Shown in pieces: positions 54,001 through 62,793 of a DNA stretch of 64,000 nucleotides; position 1 is the first letter of the stretch; every line of letters begins with the position of its first letter. This DNA comes from JBFMEX01 sp040752215 (GTDB taxonomy: Bacteria > Pseudomonadota > Alphaproteobacteria > Rhizobiales > Hyphomicrobiaceae), in contig JBFMEX010000069.1 of assembly GCA_040752215.1 (NCBI GenBank), positions 1 to 64,000 on the forward strand. The letters run 5' to 3'. The position numbers were made by a program, and so were the translations under genes. The notes under the pieces were generated by a model. The model was not told where the DNA came from. It was given only the letters and a program-made list of their open reading frames with translations, and did no database searches.

Positions 54001-54861
54001 TCAAGCCGTAAAATCGAGGCCGATGTCGAGCACCGGGGCGGAGTGGGTCAAGGCGCCGACCGAGATCAAGTCGACCCCGGTCTCGGCGATGGCGCGGACG
54101 GTGGCAAGCGTGACCCCGCCCGAGGCCTCGGTCAGCATCCGCCCGCCGACCAGCGCCACAGCCTCGGCGAGCATGGCCGGGGTCATGTTGTCGAGTAGCA
54201 CGGCATCGACTCTTTGATGCATGAGCTCGGCGAGCTGCGCCAGACTGTCCACCTCGACTTCGATCCTGACCATGTGGCCGGCATGCGCGCGCGCCGCAGC
54301 GATCGCCGCGCCGATGCCACCCGCGGCGATGACGTGGTTGTCCTTGATCAGCACCGCATCGTAGAGCCCGAAGCGGTGGTTCATGCCGCCACCGCAGCGA
54401 ACGGCATACTTTTCGAATGCCCTGAGACCCGGCGTCGTCTTGCGCGTGTCGACGATCGCCGCCTTGGTTCCGGCAATGGCGTCGGCGAATTGGCGCGTCA
54501 GCGTCGCCACGCCCGACAGCTGGCCGAGGAAGTTGAGCGCCACGCGCTCCGCGGTCAGCAGCGCGCGCGCGTTGCCGGCCAGGCGGCAGATATGACCACC
54601 GGCGGCGACGCGCGCCCCGTCGTCGGCGACGATCTCGATCGCGACCGCGGGGTCGAGCGCGCGGAACGCCGCCTCGGCCAGCGCCATGCCGGCGACCACG
54701 CCCGGCTTGCGCGCCGCGATCACGCCACGCGCGCGTGCCTCGGCCGCAATGGTGGCGTTGGTCGTGATGTCGCCGGCGAGACCGAGGTCCTCGTCGAGGG
54801 CATGACGGATCGCGGCTTCCACCAGCCCGCGCGGCAGCGCGCCCGCTCGCGGCTCGCTCAC
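54001..54861 (-). CDS. nadC: Quinolinate phosphoribosyltransferase NadC
   Basis: 286 residues from a GTG overlapping the nadB stop (GTGA). Conserved elements: DEDLGLAGDITT, LNFLGQLSGVATLT, DTRKTTPGLR, KYAVRCGGGMNHRFGL, and LIKDNH. Converts quinolinate and PRPP to nicotinate mononucleotide. Last biosynthetic gene of the nadABC operon. Confidence 0.97.
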   Translation of the reverse strand: MSEPRAGALPRGLVEAAIRHALDEDLGLAGDITTNATIAAEARARGVIAARKPGVVAGMALAEAAFRALDPAVAIEIVADDGARVAAGGHICRLAGNARALLTAERVALNFLGQLSGVATLTRQFADAIAGTKAAIVDTRKTTPGLRAFEKYAVRCGGGMNHRFGLYDAVLIKDNHVIAAGGIGAAIAAARAHAGHMVRIEVEVDSLAQLAELMHQRVDAVLLDNMTPAMLAEAVALVGGRMLTEASGGVTLATVRAIAETGVDLISVGALTHSAPVLDIGLDFTA

Positions 54862-56531
54862 GGCATCGCCCTCGCGCCGGCGGCCGAGCCGACCGCGACG
54901 GCGGCGCGCGCCCGGCGCAGGGAGCCGGTGATGCGATCGACCTCGTCGAGCGTCAGGTGGCTGCGCTTCGCGAGCCGCTCCGAAGGCTTTGGGTGATCAG
55001 TGCGGAAGTGCCCACCCCGGCTCTCGCGGCGGACCAGCGCCGCGGCGGCGATGAAGCGGGCGGCGAGCGCCATGTTGGCGAGCACGGTGTCGCCCTTGGC
55101 GGCGCGCTCGATCTGGGCGAGCGCCAGGACGGCGGTTTCGAGACTAGTGGCGGAGCGTGCGACGCCGACGTGCTCGCTCATCAGCTTGCGGATGCGGGCG
55201 ATCTCGTGCCGGCGCCGAACGGGATCGCTCACGCGCGCGCCCTCGACGCGGCGCAGCTCGGCCGAGCGTTCGTGGCACGCGTGCCGGGCCAGCGCGTCGA
55301 TGTCGGCAGCGGCACGGGCGCCGAACACCACCGCCTCGAGCAGCGAGTTCGACGCCAGCCGGTTGGCGCCGTGCAGCCCGGTCGAGGCCACCTCGCCGAC
55401 CGCCCACAGGCCCTCGACGGTAGTGCGTCCGCGCGTGTCGGTGGCGACGCCGCCCATGTGGTAGTGCGCGGCCGGTGCCACGGGCAGGAGGTCACGCTCG
55501 GGATCGAGGCCGGCGGCGCGTGCATGCGCATGGACGGTCGGGAACGCGCTCGCGAAGCGCTTGCCGATCGCCGTGCGGCAGTCGAGGAACGCGCCGCGAC
55601 CGGCCGCGATCTCGCCGAACACCCCGCGCGCGACGATGTCACGCGGCGCCAGCTCGGCGGCGGGATCGATCCGGGTCATGAAGCGCTCGCCCCGGGCATT
55701 GACCAACGTCGCGCCTTCCCCGCGCAGCGCTTCGGTGGCGAGCGGAGCCGGGTCGACGCCGACGTCGAGCGCGGTCGGATGGAATTGCACGAACTCGGCG
55801 TCCGCGATCACCGCACCCGCACGTGCCGCGAACGCGATGGCCTCCCCGCGCGCGTAAGCCGGATTGGTGGTGACGGCGAAGAGCCCGCCGACACCGCCGG
55901 TCGCCAGCACGACGGCCGAGGCGGGCAGCAGCTCGTACGTTCCGTTGCCGCGCTCCGGCGAGCGGATCAGCCTGACGCCGGTCACCCGTCCCGCCGCGAC
56001 GATCAAGTCCTCGGCCTCGTAGCCTTCGAGCACGCGGATCGAGGGGGTCTGGCGCACGGCCGCGATCAGCGCCTGCATGATCGCCGCGCCGGCGCGGTCA
56101 CCGGAGACGCGCACCACGCGTTTCGCGGAATGGGCGGCCTCGCGCGAGAGCACGTAGTGGCCTTCGAGGTCGCGGTCGAACGGCACACCGTAGCCGAGGA
56201 GATCACGGATGCGGTCCGGCGCCTCAGCGGCGACGAGGCGGGCGATCACCTCGTCGACGATGCCGGCGCCGGCGGCGATGGTGTCGGCGGCGTGGGCCTC
56301 GGGCGTGTCGCCCTCGCCGACGGCGGCGGCGATGCCGCCCTGTGCCCAAACGCTCGATGCGCCCTGTCCGAGCGGCGCGGCGGCGATCACCGTCACCGGT
56401 CGCGGCGCGAGCTTCAGGGCCGTGAACAGGCCGGCGAGGCCGGCCCCAATGACGACGATGTCGCCCTCGCCAAGCACCGTGTCGGGTGAGCGGAAGCTCG
56501 CGATCAGCGTATCGCCGGCGTTGTCAGGCAT
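54858..56531 (-). CDS. nadB: L-aspartate oxidase NadB
   Basis: 557 residues. FAD-binding GDIVVIGAGLAGLFTALKLA at the N-terminus, the substrate region VQFHPTALDVG, and the FAD motif LHGANRLASNSLLEAVVFG. GAAGGG precedes the ATG. Oxidises aspartate to iminoaspartate for quinolinate synthesis with NadA. Second gene of the operon. Confidence 0.97.
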   Translation of the reverse strand: MPDNAGDTLIASFRSPDTVLGEGDIVVIGAGLAGLFTALKLAPRPVTVIAAAPLGQGASSVWAQGGIAAAVGEGDTPEAHAADTIAAGAGIVDEVIARLVAAEAPDRIRDLLGYGVPFDRDLEGHYVLSREAAHSAKRVVRVSGDRAGAAIMQALIAAVRQTPSIRVLEGYEAEDLIVAAGRVTGVRLIRSPERGNGTYELLPASAVVLATGGVGGLFAVTTNPAYARGEAIAFAARAGAVIADAEFVQFHPTALDVGVDPAPLATEALRGEGATLVNARGERFMTRIDPAAELAPRDIVARGVFGEIAAGRGAFLDCRTAIGKRFASAFPTVHAHARAAGLDPERDLLPVAPAAHYHMGGVATDTRGRTTVEGLWAVGEVASTGLHGANRLASNSLLEAVVFGARAAADIDALARHACHERSAELRRVEGARVSDPVRRRHEIARIRKLMSEHVGVARSATSLETAVLALAQIERAAKGDTVLANMALAARFIAAAALVRRESRGGHFRTDHPKPSERLAKRSHLTLDEVDRITGSLRRARAAVAVGSAAGARAMP

Positions 56532-56589
56532 TGGCTCTGCCCTTCGCTCTGCGGACCGGCGGCCCGCGCCGCCGCTCGCGATCCAAGGC

Positions 56590-57675
56590 TCAGCTGGTGA
56601 GGTTGACCATCCGCTCGACCGCCCGGCGCGCGCGCGCGGCCACGTCCGGGTCGACCGTCACCTCGTGGCGCATATAGAGAAGGCTCTCGTAGATCTTCTC
56701 CAGGCTGATACGCTTCATGTGTGGGCAGAGGTTGCACGGCCGGATGAACTCGACGTCGGGCGCCTCGGCGGCGACGTTCGATGACATCGAGCACTCGGTG
56801 ACCAGCACGACCTTCTTCGGCCGCTTGGTCTTGACCCAGTCGATCATCGCCGCGGTCGAGCCAGTGAAGTCGGCCGCCTTGATGACGTCCGGCGGGCACT
56901 CGGGATGGGCGATGATGCGCGTCGCCGGGTCGGCGGCGCGGAACGCCTCCAGCTCCTCGGCGGTGAAGCGCTCGTGCACCTCGCAATGGCCCTTCCACGC
57001 GATGATCTCGACCTTGGTCTTGGTCTGCACGTACTTGGCGAGATACTCGTCCGGGATCAGCAGCACGCGCGGCGCGCCGAGGCTCTCGACCACCTTCACC
57101 GCGTTGGAGGAGGTGCAGCAGATGTCGCACTCGGCCTTCACCGCCGCGCTGGTGTTGACGTAGGTCACGATCGGCACGCCCGGATAGGCCGCGCGCAGCA
57201 TGCGCACGTCATCGGCGGTGATCGAGGCGGCGAGCGAGCAGCCGGCCTCGAGGTCCGGAATCAGCACCGTCTTGTCGGGGTTCAACAGCTTGGAGGTCTC
57301 GGCCATGAAGTGGACGCCGGCCTGGACGATCACCTTGGCCTTGGTGCGCGCTGCCTCCTTGGCCAGCTGCAGGCTGTCGCCCTTGAAGTCGCCGACGCAA
57401 TGGAAGATCTCGGGCGTCATGTAGTTGTGCGCCAGGATCACCGCGTCACGCTCCTTCTTGAGCGTATTGATGGCCTTGATCAGCGGGGCGTAGTGGACCC
57501 ACTCCATCGGCGTGACGACGTGCTTCACGCGCTCGTAGAGCGGCTCCATCTCGCGCGCCAGCTCGGCCGTGAACGGGGGCAGCGCCGGGCGATTGCCATC
57601 CTGCCGGGCCTTGGGCGCGGAGCCGCGCGTGGGGCCCTGAGCCGGGATCGAACGGGCAGCGGCGGAAGCGGCCAT
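56590..57675 (-). CDS. nadA: Quinolinate synthase NadA
   Basis: 361 residues. AGGAGG lies 7 nt before the ATG; a longer open frame would read back through the promoter and operator. The conserved cysteines that hold the 4Fe-4S cluster are seen in LEAGCSLAA, CDICCTSSNA and RPCNLCPHMKR; other signatures are VILAHNYMTPEI, AGVHFMAETSKLL and VYVNTSAAVKAECD. Condenses iminoaspartate with dihydroxyacetone phosphate. First gene of nadABC, preceded by an NrtR-type dyad. Confidence 0.97.
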   Translation of the reverse strand: MAASAAARSIPAQGPTRGSAPKARQDGNRPALPPFTAELAREMEPLYERVKHVVTPMEWVHYAPLIKAINTLKKERDAVILAHNYMTPEIFHCVGDFKGDSLQLAKEAARTKAKVIVQAGVHFMAETSKLLNPDKTVLIPDLEAGCSLAASITADDVRMLRAAYPGVPIVTYVNTSAAVKAECDICCTSSNAVKVVESLGAPRVLLIPDEYLAKYVQTKTKVEIIAWKGHCEVHERFTAEELEAFRAADPATRIIAHPECPPDVIKAADFTGSTAAMIDWVKTKRPKKVVLVTECSMSSNVAAEAPDVEFIRPCNLCPHMKRISLEKIYESLLYMRHEVTVDPDVAARARRAVERMVNLTS

Positions 57676-57703
57676 ACTTGATCCTCCTCGTCGCGGGCTT
57701 GCC

Positions 57704-57724
57704 ATATGCTCCGATTGAGTATAT
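57704..57724. promoter_or_regulatory. Probable NrtR operator upstream of nadA
   Basis: Near-perfect dyad ATATGCTC-N5-GAGTATAT (one mismatch between arms), centred about 40 bp upstream of the nadA start and overlapping the expected promoter. The adjacent gene encodes NrtR, known to repress NAD synthesis genes through AT-rich palindromes. Confidence 0.65.
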
Positions 57725-57909
57725 GTAGAGCCCGAAAAGAGCCGGCTGAACGCCGGGTGCCACTCGGCGGGCACCTGAGCCCGCCCTCATTTACCCAACA
57801 TAAGCGATACCGGCCCCGAGTTCCAGTGGCGCGGTGCCCTTGGCCTGGTCGGCTCGCTCGAAACAATAGACGCCGGGCTGGCCAGATCCAGCGTTGCTTG
57901 CTTCGTCGC

Positions 57910-58965
57910 TCACGCCCGCCCCGGCTTGACCCGCACGCCCGGTGATGGCCGCTCCAGCAGCACCTCGCGGCGGTAGCGGTAGAGCTTCGCCGGACGCCCG
58001 CCGGTGCGCGTCTTCACCTCTCCGGTCGGCTCGACGAGGCCGGCGCTCTCGACCAATCTGCGGAAGTTCTGCTTGTGCAGGTGCGGCCCGAGAATGGCCT
58101 CCACCGTCTTCTGCAATTCGTAGAGCGTGAACTCGGCCGGCATCAGCTCGAACACCACCGGACGATATTTGATCTTCGCACGAAGCCGGCTGATGGCAGT
58201 CGCGAGGATGCGGCGATGATCGAACCGCATCGGCGCGCCGAGTCGGGGCGCATCGTGCCAGAAGCGTGCGGCCTCGCGGCCGTCACGGCTCGCCTCCTCG
58301 ACGAGGCCGGCCTCGTAGAGCAGCTCGTAGCGCTCGAGCACCTTCTCCTCGTCCCATGCCGCGCCGTCGAGACCGAAGCACACCCTGACGCGCTCCTCGC
58401 GCATCACCGGGCGTGCCGGCGCGGCATGCAGCTGTGGGCGCGCCGCCCACTCGCGGAGTCGCGGCACGATCTCGGCATCGAGGATCTCGGGCCGGCCCTT
58501 GCGCCAGTCCTCCCACGGGAAGAAGTGATACCAGCTGCGCCACGTGCCGCGTTGCAGCTCGCGGCCGGGCCCCGGCGAGGTGAGCGCCAGATAGCCGATC
58601 GAGACGATGTGCGGCGTGCGATCGCCCGGCTCGGCATGGCGGCCGCGGTCGCCGAACGTGTAGAGCTGCTCGACGTAGCCGAAATCGAGGCCGGTCTGCT
58701 CGTGCACCCAGCTTCTGAGGCCGATCTCGAGCGTGCGATGATCGAGCGGCGAGAACGGGCCGAACGGGAGCCCGTCGACGGCACCCGAGGCGTCCGCCTC
58801 GTCGCGAACGACGAGCACCACTGGCTCATCGGCCGCCACCGCTACGATTGCAGCGTTCAGTCCGATCGCGACGCCGGCATGCTCCTCGCGAGGACGCATA
58901 CTCGTCGGCGGTGGCATGTCGCGCCGCGCGATGCGCGGGCGTCTCATGTGGGCCTCTGTGGTCAT
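57910..58965 (-). CDS. nrtR: NrtR-type Nudix transcriptional regulator of NAD biosynthesis
   Basis: 351 residues; GGAGGAG precedes the ATG. The N-terminal Nudix-like domain (residues ~30-170) has LPFGPFSPLDHRTLEIGLRSWVHEQ in place of a functional Nudix box, so it senses rather than hydrolyses ADP-ribose-type ligands. The C-terminal winged helix (residues ~255-340: FELMPAEFTLYELQKTVEAI then HKQNFRRLVESAGLV) is the COG4111-type DNA-binding part. Lies directly upstream of nadABC and has an operator-like dyad in between. Confidence 0.92.
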   Translation of the reverse strand: MTTEAHMRRPRIARRDMPPPTSMRPREEHAGVAIGLNAAIVAVAADEPVVLVVRDEADASGAVDGLPFGPFSPLDHRTLEIGLRSWVHEQTGLDFGYVEQLYTFGDRGRHAEPGDRTPHIVSIGYLALTSPGPGRELQRGTWRSWYHFFPWEDWRKGRPEILDAEIVPRLREWAARPQLHAAPARPVMREERVRVCFGLDGAAWDEEKVLERYELLYEAGLVEEASRDGREAARFWHDAPRLGAPMRFDHRRILATAISRLRAKIKYRPVVFELMPAEFTLYELQKTVEAILGPHLHKQNFRRLVESAGLVEPTGEVKTRTGGRPAKLYRYRREVLLERPSPGVRVKPGRA

Positions 58966-59113
58966 GAATCAGCTCCTCCAGCGTGAAGCCGAGCTACGGG
59001 TCGATCATGGCGTTTTTCGGAACAATTGTTGTGCTCGATGTCGGACCAAAGGCCTCGCAAGCGGCCGAACCCACTTGCGAATTCGTCATTGGCGGGCGCC
59101 GCGCGCGCAGCCT

Positions 59114-59764
59114 TCAGAGCGCGGCGGAAAGCGCGCGAAAGCGCGCCAGAAAGCGCATTTGTGCCGTCTCCGCCGCTTCCGCCGCGAGCCCGGCAAGCGC
59201 ATCCGCGAGCGTGTTGGAAAGCCGCGCCGGTGGGGCCCCAAAAAATCTCAACGCCTCGTCCTCGGCGAAGCCGGCGAGCACGCGCGCCTCGAAAAAGGCG
59301 GCAATGCGATCGGACTCCTTGATCGCGCTGACGACCTCGGCCGGCAGCTCGGCCGGCAGGCCGAAGCGTGTGTGGATGGCGCCGAGCAGGCGCATCTCGA
59401 ACGCCTTGTAGTCGAGCCCGATCGCGGTCTTGAACGGGCTGATGAGATCGCCGATCACGTACTCTGGTGCGTCGTGCAGCAGCGCCGCGAGCCGCCAGCG
59501 CGCATCCCATCCAGCGTTGAGATCGGCGGCGATGTCCTCGACGATCAGCACGTGCTGCGCGACCGAGAGCGCGTGCGCGCCGAGCGTCTGTCCGTTCCAG
59601 CGCGCGACGCGGGCGAGGCCGTGGGCGATGTCCTCGATGGCGATGTCGTCCGGCGACGGGGCGAGCAGATCGAGCCGGCGGCCCGACAGCATCCGCTGCC
59701 AGGCGCGCGGCGGCTCGCTGGTCGAGGCAGGTTCATCCGCTGGCGAGATGGACGATTTGGTCAT
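59114..59764 (-). CDS. HD-domain hydrolase (YfbR-like)
   Basis: 216 residues. The HD metal-binding set is visible: HALSVAQHV, LLHDAPEYVIGD (the HD pair), and a downstream aspartate in IKESDRIAAFFEA. This arrangement is typical of YfbR/YGK1-like dNMP phosphohydrolases. Lies 7 nt downstream of tag, last gene of a ygfZ-tag-HD operon. Confidence 0.88.
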   Translation of the reverse strand: MTKSSISPADEPASTSEPPRAWQRMLSGRRLDLLAPSPDDIAIEDIAHGLARVARWNGQTLGAHALSVAQHVLIVEDIAADLNAGWDARWRLAALLHDAPEYVIGDLISPFKTAIGLDYKAFEMRLLGAIHTRFGLPAELPAEVVSAIKESDRIAAFFEARVLAGFAEDEALRFFGAPPARLSNTLADALAGLAAEAAETAQMRFLARFRALSAAL

Positions 59765-59771
59765 CTCTCAC

Positions 59772-60389
59772 TCAGAAGCGTGGAATGATTGCGGTGCGCT
59801 GGAGTTCGGCGCACGAGGCATGGCGATGGCAGCCGACGATATGGTCGTTGACCAGCCCCGAGGATTGCATGAGCGCGTAGACCGTCGTCGGCCCGACGAA
59901 GCGGAACCCCTCGCGCTTCAGCGCCTTCGAGATCGCCCGCGACAGCTCCGTCTCGGACGGCACCTCGGCCAGGCTGCGGCGCCGGTGGACAATCGGACCG
60001 TCGGGCAGAAAGCTCCACACGAGCCGCGCGAGACCGCCCTTTGCGGCCAGCGCCAGCATCGCCTCGGCATTGGCGATCGTCGCCTCGATCTTGGCGCGGT
60101 TGCGAACGATTCCCCGATCCTGCATCAGCCGCTCGACGTCGCGCGGTCCGAAGCGGGCGATGCGCGCTGGATCGAAGCCGGCGAACGCGCGGCGGAACGC
60201 CTCGCGCTTCCTCAGGATCGTCAGCCACGACAGCCCCGCCTGGAAGCCTTCGAGCACGATCTTCTCGTAGAGTTCGCGGTCGCCCGTCCGCGGCACGCCC
60301 CACTCCTCGTCGTGATAGCGCGCGTACTCCGGGTCGGCGATGCCGGGCCATGGGCAGCGCGTCGGGCCGACACTCTCAGGGGTGCTCAT
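59772..60389 (-). CDS. tag: DNA-3-methyladenine glycosylase I
   Basis: 205 residues. Zinc-ligand and active-site features of the Tag family: RCPWPG near the N-terminus, YHDEEWGVP, FQAGLSWLTILRKREAF, then FRFVGPTTVYALMQSSGLVNDH and HRHASC near the end. Excises 3-methyladenine from alkylated DNA. The ATG overlaps the ygfZ stop by 4 nt. Confidence 0.95.
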   Translation of the reverse strand: MSTPESVGPTRCPWPGIADPEYARYHDEEWGVPRTGDRELYEKIVLEGFQAGLSWLTILRKREAFRRAFAGFDPARIARFGPRDVERLMQDRGIVRNRAKIEATIANAEAMLALAAKGGLARLVWSFLPDGPIVHRRRSLAEVPSETELSRAISKALKREGFRFVGPTTVYALMQSSGLVNDHIVGCHRHASCAELQRTAIIPRF

Positions 60390-61300
60390 GTCGGGTCCTG
60401 CGGGCTCTCGCCCGCGACGGCTGCGCCGGGCGACGGCAGCGTGAAGGTCGCGAACGATGGGATCTCGATGCCGAGTGCCACTCCGGCGGCTTCCAGCGTC
60501 GCGCCCTTGGCCTGCATCTCGACCGCGCGGTCGAGGCGAAGGAGCGCAAGCCCGCGCGAGCCGTCGGTGGAGCCGAGCGTGCCGATCAGCGCCTCGCCCG
60601 CCCGGACCGCGGTGCCGGGCGCTGGCAGCGGCGCCGTGCCGACCACGATCACTACCCGCTTTCGCGTCGTGCCGCGGTGCTGCATGCGGCTCACCACCTC
60701 CTGGCCGACGTAGCAACCCTTCTTGAACGAGACGCCGGCCAGCTGGTCGTAGAGCGCCTCATGCGGATAGGTGTCGCCGAGCGCGAAGTCCTTGCCGGCC
60801 TCCGGCACGCCGAGCGCAATCCTGTGGGCGGCATACTCCTGCTGCGTCGCCGCCCGGCCGGCGGCGCCGATCAGCCAGTCGCCGCCCATCGCGACGAGAC
60901 AGCGGTGGCCGAGGGCGGCAAGGCGCGGATCGGGAAACAGCAGCGCGTTCCTGGCATCGCATGCGGGTGGCGACCCGCCCCAGATCGCCGCCACGGTATA
61001 ATGAGGTGAGACGTCGGCGATCTCGACCTTCGCGCGGAGCCTGTAGAGCGTGAGGCGTTGCGCCAGCTCGCGTGCCTTGTCGCGGGACGTATCCAGGCGA
61101 AAGCCGTCGGCGGCCTTCACGACAAAGAAGTCGAGCAGGATCTTGCCCTGCGGCGACAGCAGGCCGGCATGCAGTGCCGGTGCCGTGTCGAGATTGGCCA
61201 TTTCGTTGGTGACCACCCGCTGCAGCAGCTTGCCGGCGTCCTCGCCGGTGACGGCGACGACGCCCCTGTCGGGGAGCAGCGCAATGCGGGTCTCGGTCAT
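60386..61300 (-). CDS. ygfZ: YgfZ/GcvT-type folate-binding protein
   Basis: 304 residues. The diagnostic KGCYVGQE motif is present (FKKGCYVGQEVVSR), along with LLQRVVTNEM and LSPQGKILLDFFV at the front. The family helps maintain or repair Fe-S clusters in a folate-dependent way. The open frame extends far upstream, antisense to pyrC, and is not used; the ATG before TETRIALLPDRG is right. Divergent from pyrC with 84 nt between. Confidence 0.93.
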   Translation of the reverse strand: MTETRIALLPDRGVVAVTGEDAGKLLQRVVTNEMANLDTAPALHAGLLSPQGKILLDFFVVKAADGFRLDTSRDKARELAQRLTLYRLRAKVEIADVSPHYTVAAIWGGSPPACDARNALLFPDPRLAALGHRCLVAMGGDWLIGAAGRAATQQEYAAHRIALGVPEAGKDFALGDTYPHEALYDQLAGVSFKKGCYVGQEVVSRMQHRGTTRKRVVIVVGTAPLPAPGTAVRAGEALIGTLGSTDGSRGLALLRLDRAVEMQAKGATLEAAGVALGIEIPSFATFTLPSPGAAVAGESPQDPT

Positions 61301-61384
61301 CTCTGCGCTCTGGCTTTTGTGGCTCGCCGGATTTAGGTATGCGTCTCGCGGCATGAAGGCAAGCGGGGCTGGGAGCGCATACGC

Positions 61385-62713
61385 ATGAGCGGCAGGTACG
61401 ATCTGGTCGTCAAGGGCGCGACCATCGTCAACCACGACGGGCGGGCCGAGCGCGACCTCGCCATCCGCGACGGGCGGATCGCGGCGATCGGCTGGATCGA
61501 TGCGGGGGCTGCGGCGGAGGTGGTGGATGCCCGCGGTTTGCATGTGCTGCCCGGCGTGATCGACACCCAGGTGCATTTCCGCGAGCCGGGCCTCGAGCAC
61601 AAGGAGGACCTGTCGACCGGCGCGCGCGGCGCGGTGGTGGGCGGCGTGACGGCCGTGTTCGAGATGCCGAACACCAATCCGCTGACGACCAGCGCCGAGA
61701 CGCTCGCCGACAAGGTCCGCCGCGCGAATGGGCGCATGCACTGTGACTTCGCCTTCTTCGTCGGCGGCACGCGCGAGAACATCGACGACATCCCGCGCCT
61801 CGAGCGGCTCGAGGGCTCGGCCGGCATCAAGGTGTTCATGGGCTCCTCGACCGGCAACCTCCTGGTCGACGACGAGGCCTCGCTCGACCGGATTGTCGCC
61901 CGTATCTCGCGCCGCGCCTCGTTCCACGCCGAGGATGAGGCGCGCCTCAAGGCCCGTGTGGACTTGCGCGCGCCGGGTGACCCATCCACGCACCCGATCT
62001 GGCGCGACGAGGAGGCGGCGCTCATTGCGACCACCAGGCTGGTGCGGCTCGCCGAGCGGCACGGCAGGCGCGTGCACGTGCTGCACGTCTCGAGCGCGGC
62101 CGAGATGGCGTTCCTCGCCGAACACAAGGAGTGGGCGAGCGTCGAGGTGACGCCGCACCATCTGACTCTGGCCGGCCCCGAATGCTACGCCGAGCAGGGC
62201 ACCTATGTGCAGATGAACCCGCCCGTGCGCGACGCCCGCCACCGCGATGCGCTGTGGGCGGCGCTGCAATCGGGCGTGGTCGACATCCTCGGCTCGGACC
62301 ACGCGCCGCACACGCGCGAGGAGAAGGATCACCCCTATCCCGGCTCGCACTCCGGCATGACCGGCGTGCAGACGCTGGTGCCGATCATGCTCGATCATGT
62401 CAACGCGGGGCGCTTGACGCTCGAGCGCTTCGTCGATCTGACCAGCGCCGGCCCGCAGCGCCTGTTCGGCATCCGCGGCAAGGGCCGGATCGCGGTCGGC
62501 TATGATGCCGATCTCACGATCGTCGATCTCGCGCGCGAGGAGACGATCACCAACGAGTGGATCGAGAGCCGCGCCGGCTGGACACCCTACCATGGCGTCA
62601 CCGTGAAGGGCTGGCCGGTCGGCACATTCGTGCGCGGCAGACGGGTCATGTGGCAGGGCGAGATTCTCGGCGCCGCCGAGGGTCGCCCAGTGCGCTTCTA
62701 CGAGGGCGCGTGA
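61385..62713 (+). CDS. pyrC: Dihydroorotase
   Basis: 442 residues, class I type. Metal-binding PGVIDTQVHFREPGLEHKED, the mid region AGIKVFMGSSTGNLLVDDEA, VTPHHLTLAGPECY and the catalytic aspartate in ILGSDHAPHTREEKDHPY. Closes carbamoyl aspartate to dihydroorotate in pyrimidine synthesis. Related cyclic amidohydrolases (allantoinase, hydantoinase) are alternatives, but the motifs fit PyrC better. No other pyr gene is adjacent. Confidence 0.9.
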   Translation: MSGRYDLVVKGATIVNHDGRAERDLAIRDGRIAAIGWIDAGAAAEVVDARGLHVLPGVIDTQVHFREPGLEHKEDLSTGARGAVVGGVTAVFEMPNTNPLTTSAETLADKVRRANGRMHCDFAFFVGGTRENIDDIPRLERLEGSAGIKVFMGSSTGNLLVDDEASLDRIVARISRRASFHAEDEARLKARVDLRAPGDPSTHPIWRDEEAALIATTRLVRLAERHGRRVHVLHVSSAAEMAFLAEHKEWASVEVTPHHLTLAGPECYAEQGTYVQMNPPVRDARHRDALWAALQSGVVDILGSDHAPHTREEKDHPYPGSHSGMTGVQTLVPIMLDHVNAGRLTLERFVDLTSAGPQRLFGIRGKGRIAVGYDADLTIVDLAREETITNEWIESRAGWTPYHGVTVKGWPVGTFVRGRRVMWQGEILGAAEGRPVRFYEGA

Positions 62714-62793
62714 GGCCCGACGGCGTTGACATCGGTCAAGCGGCGGCCACACGACGAGTGTGATGGTTGCCGACGCGAGGCTCAGGGGGGCGG

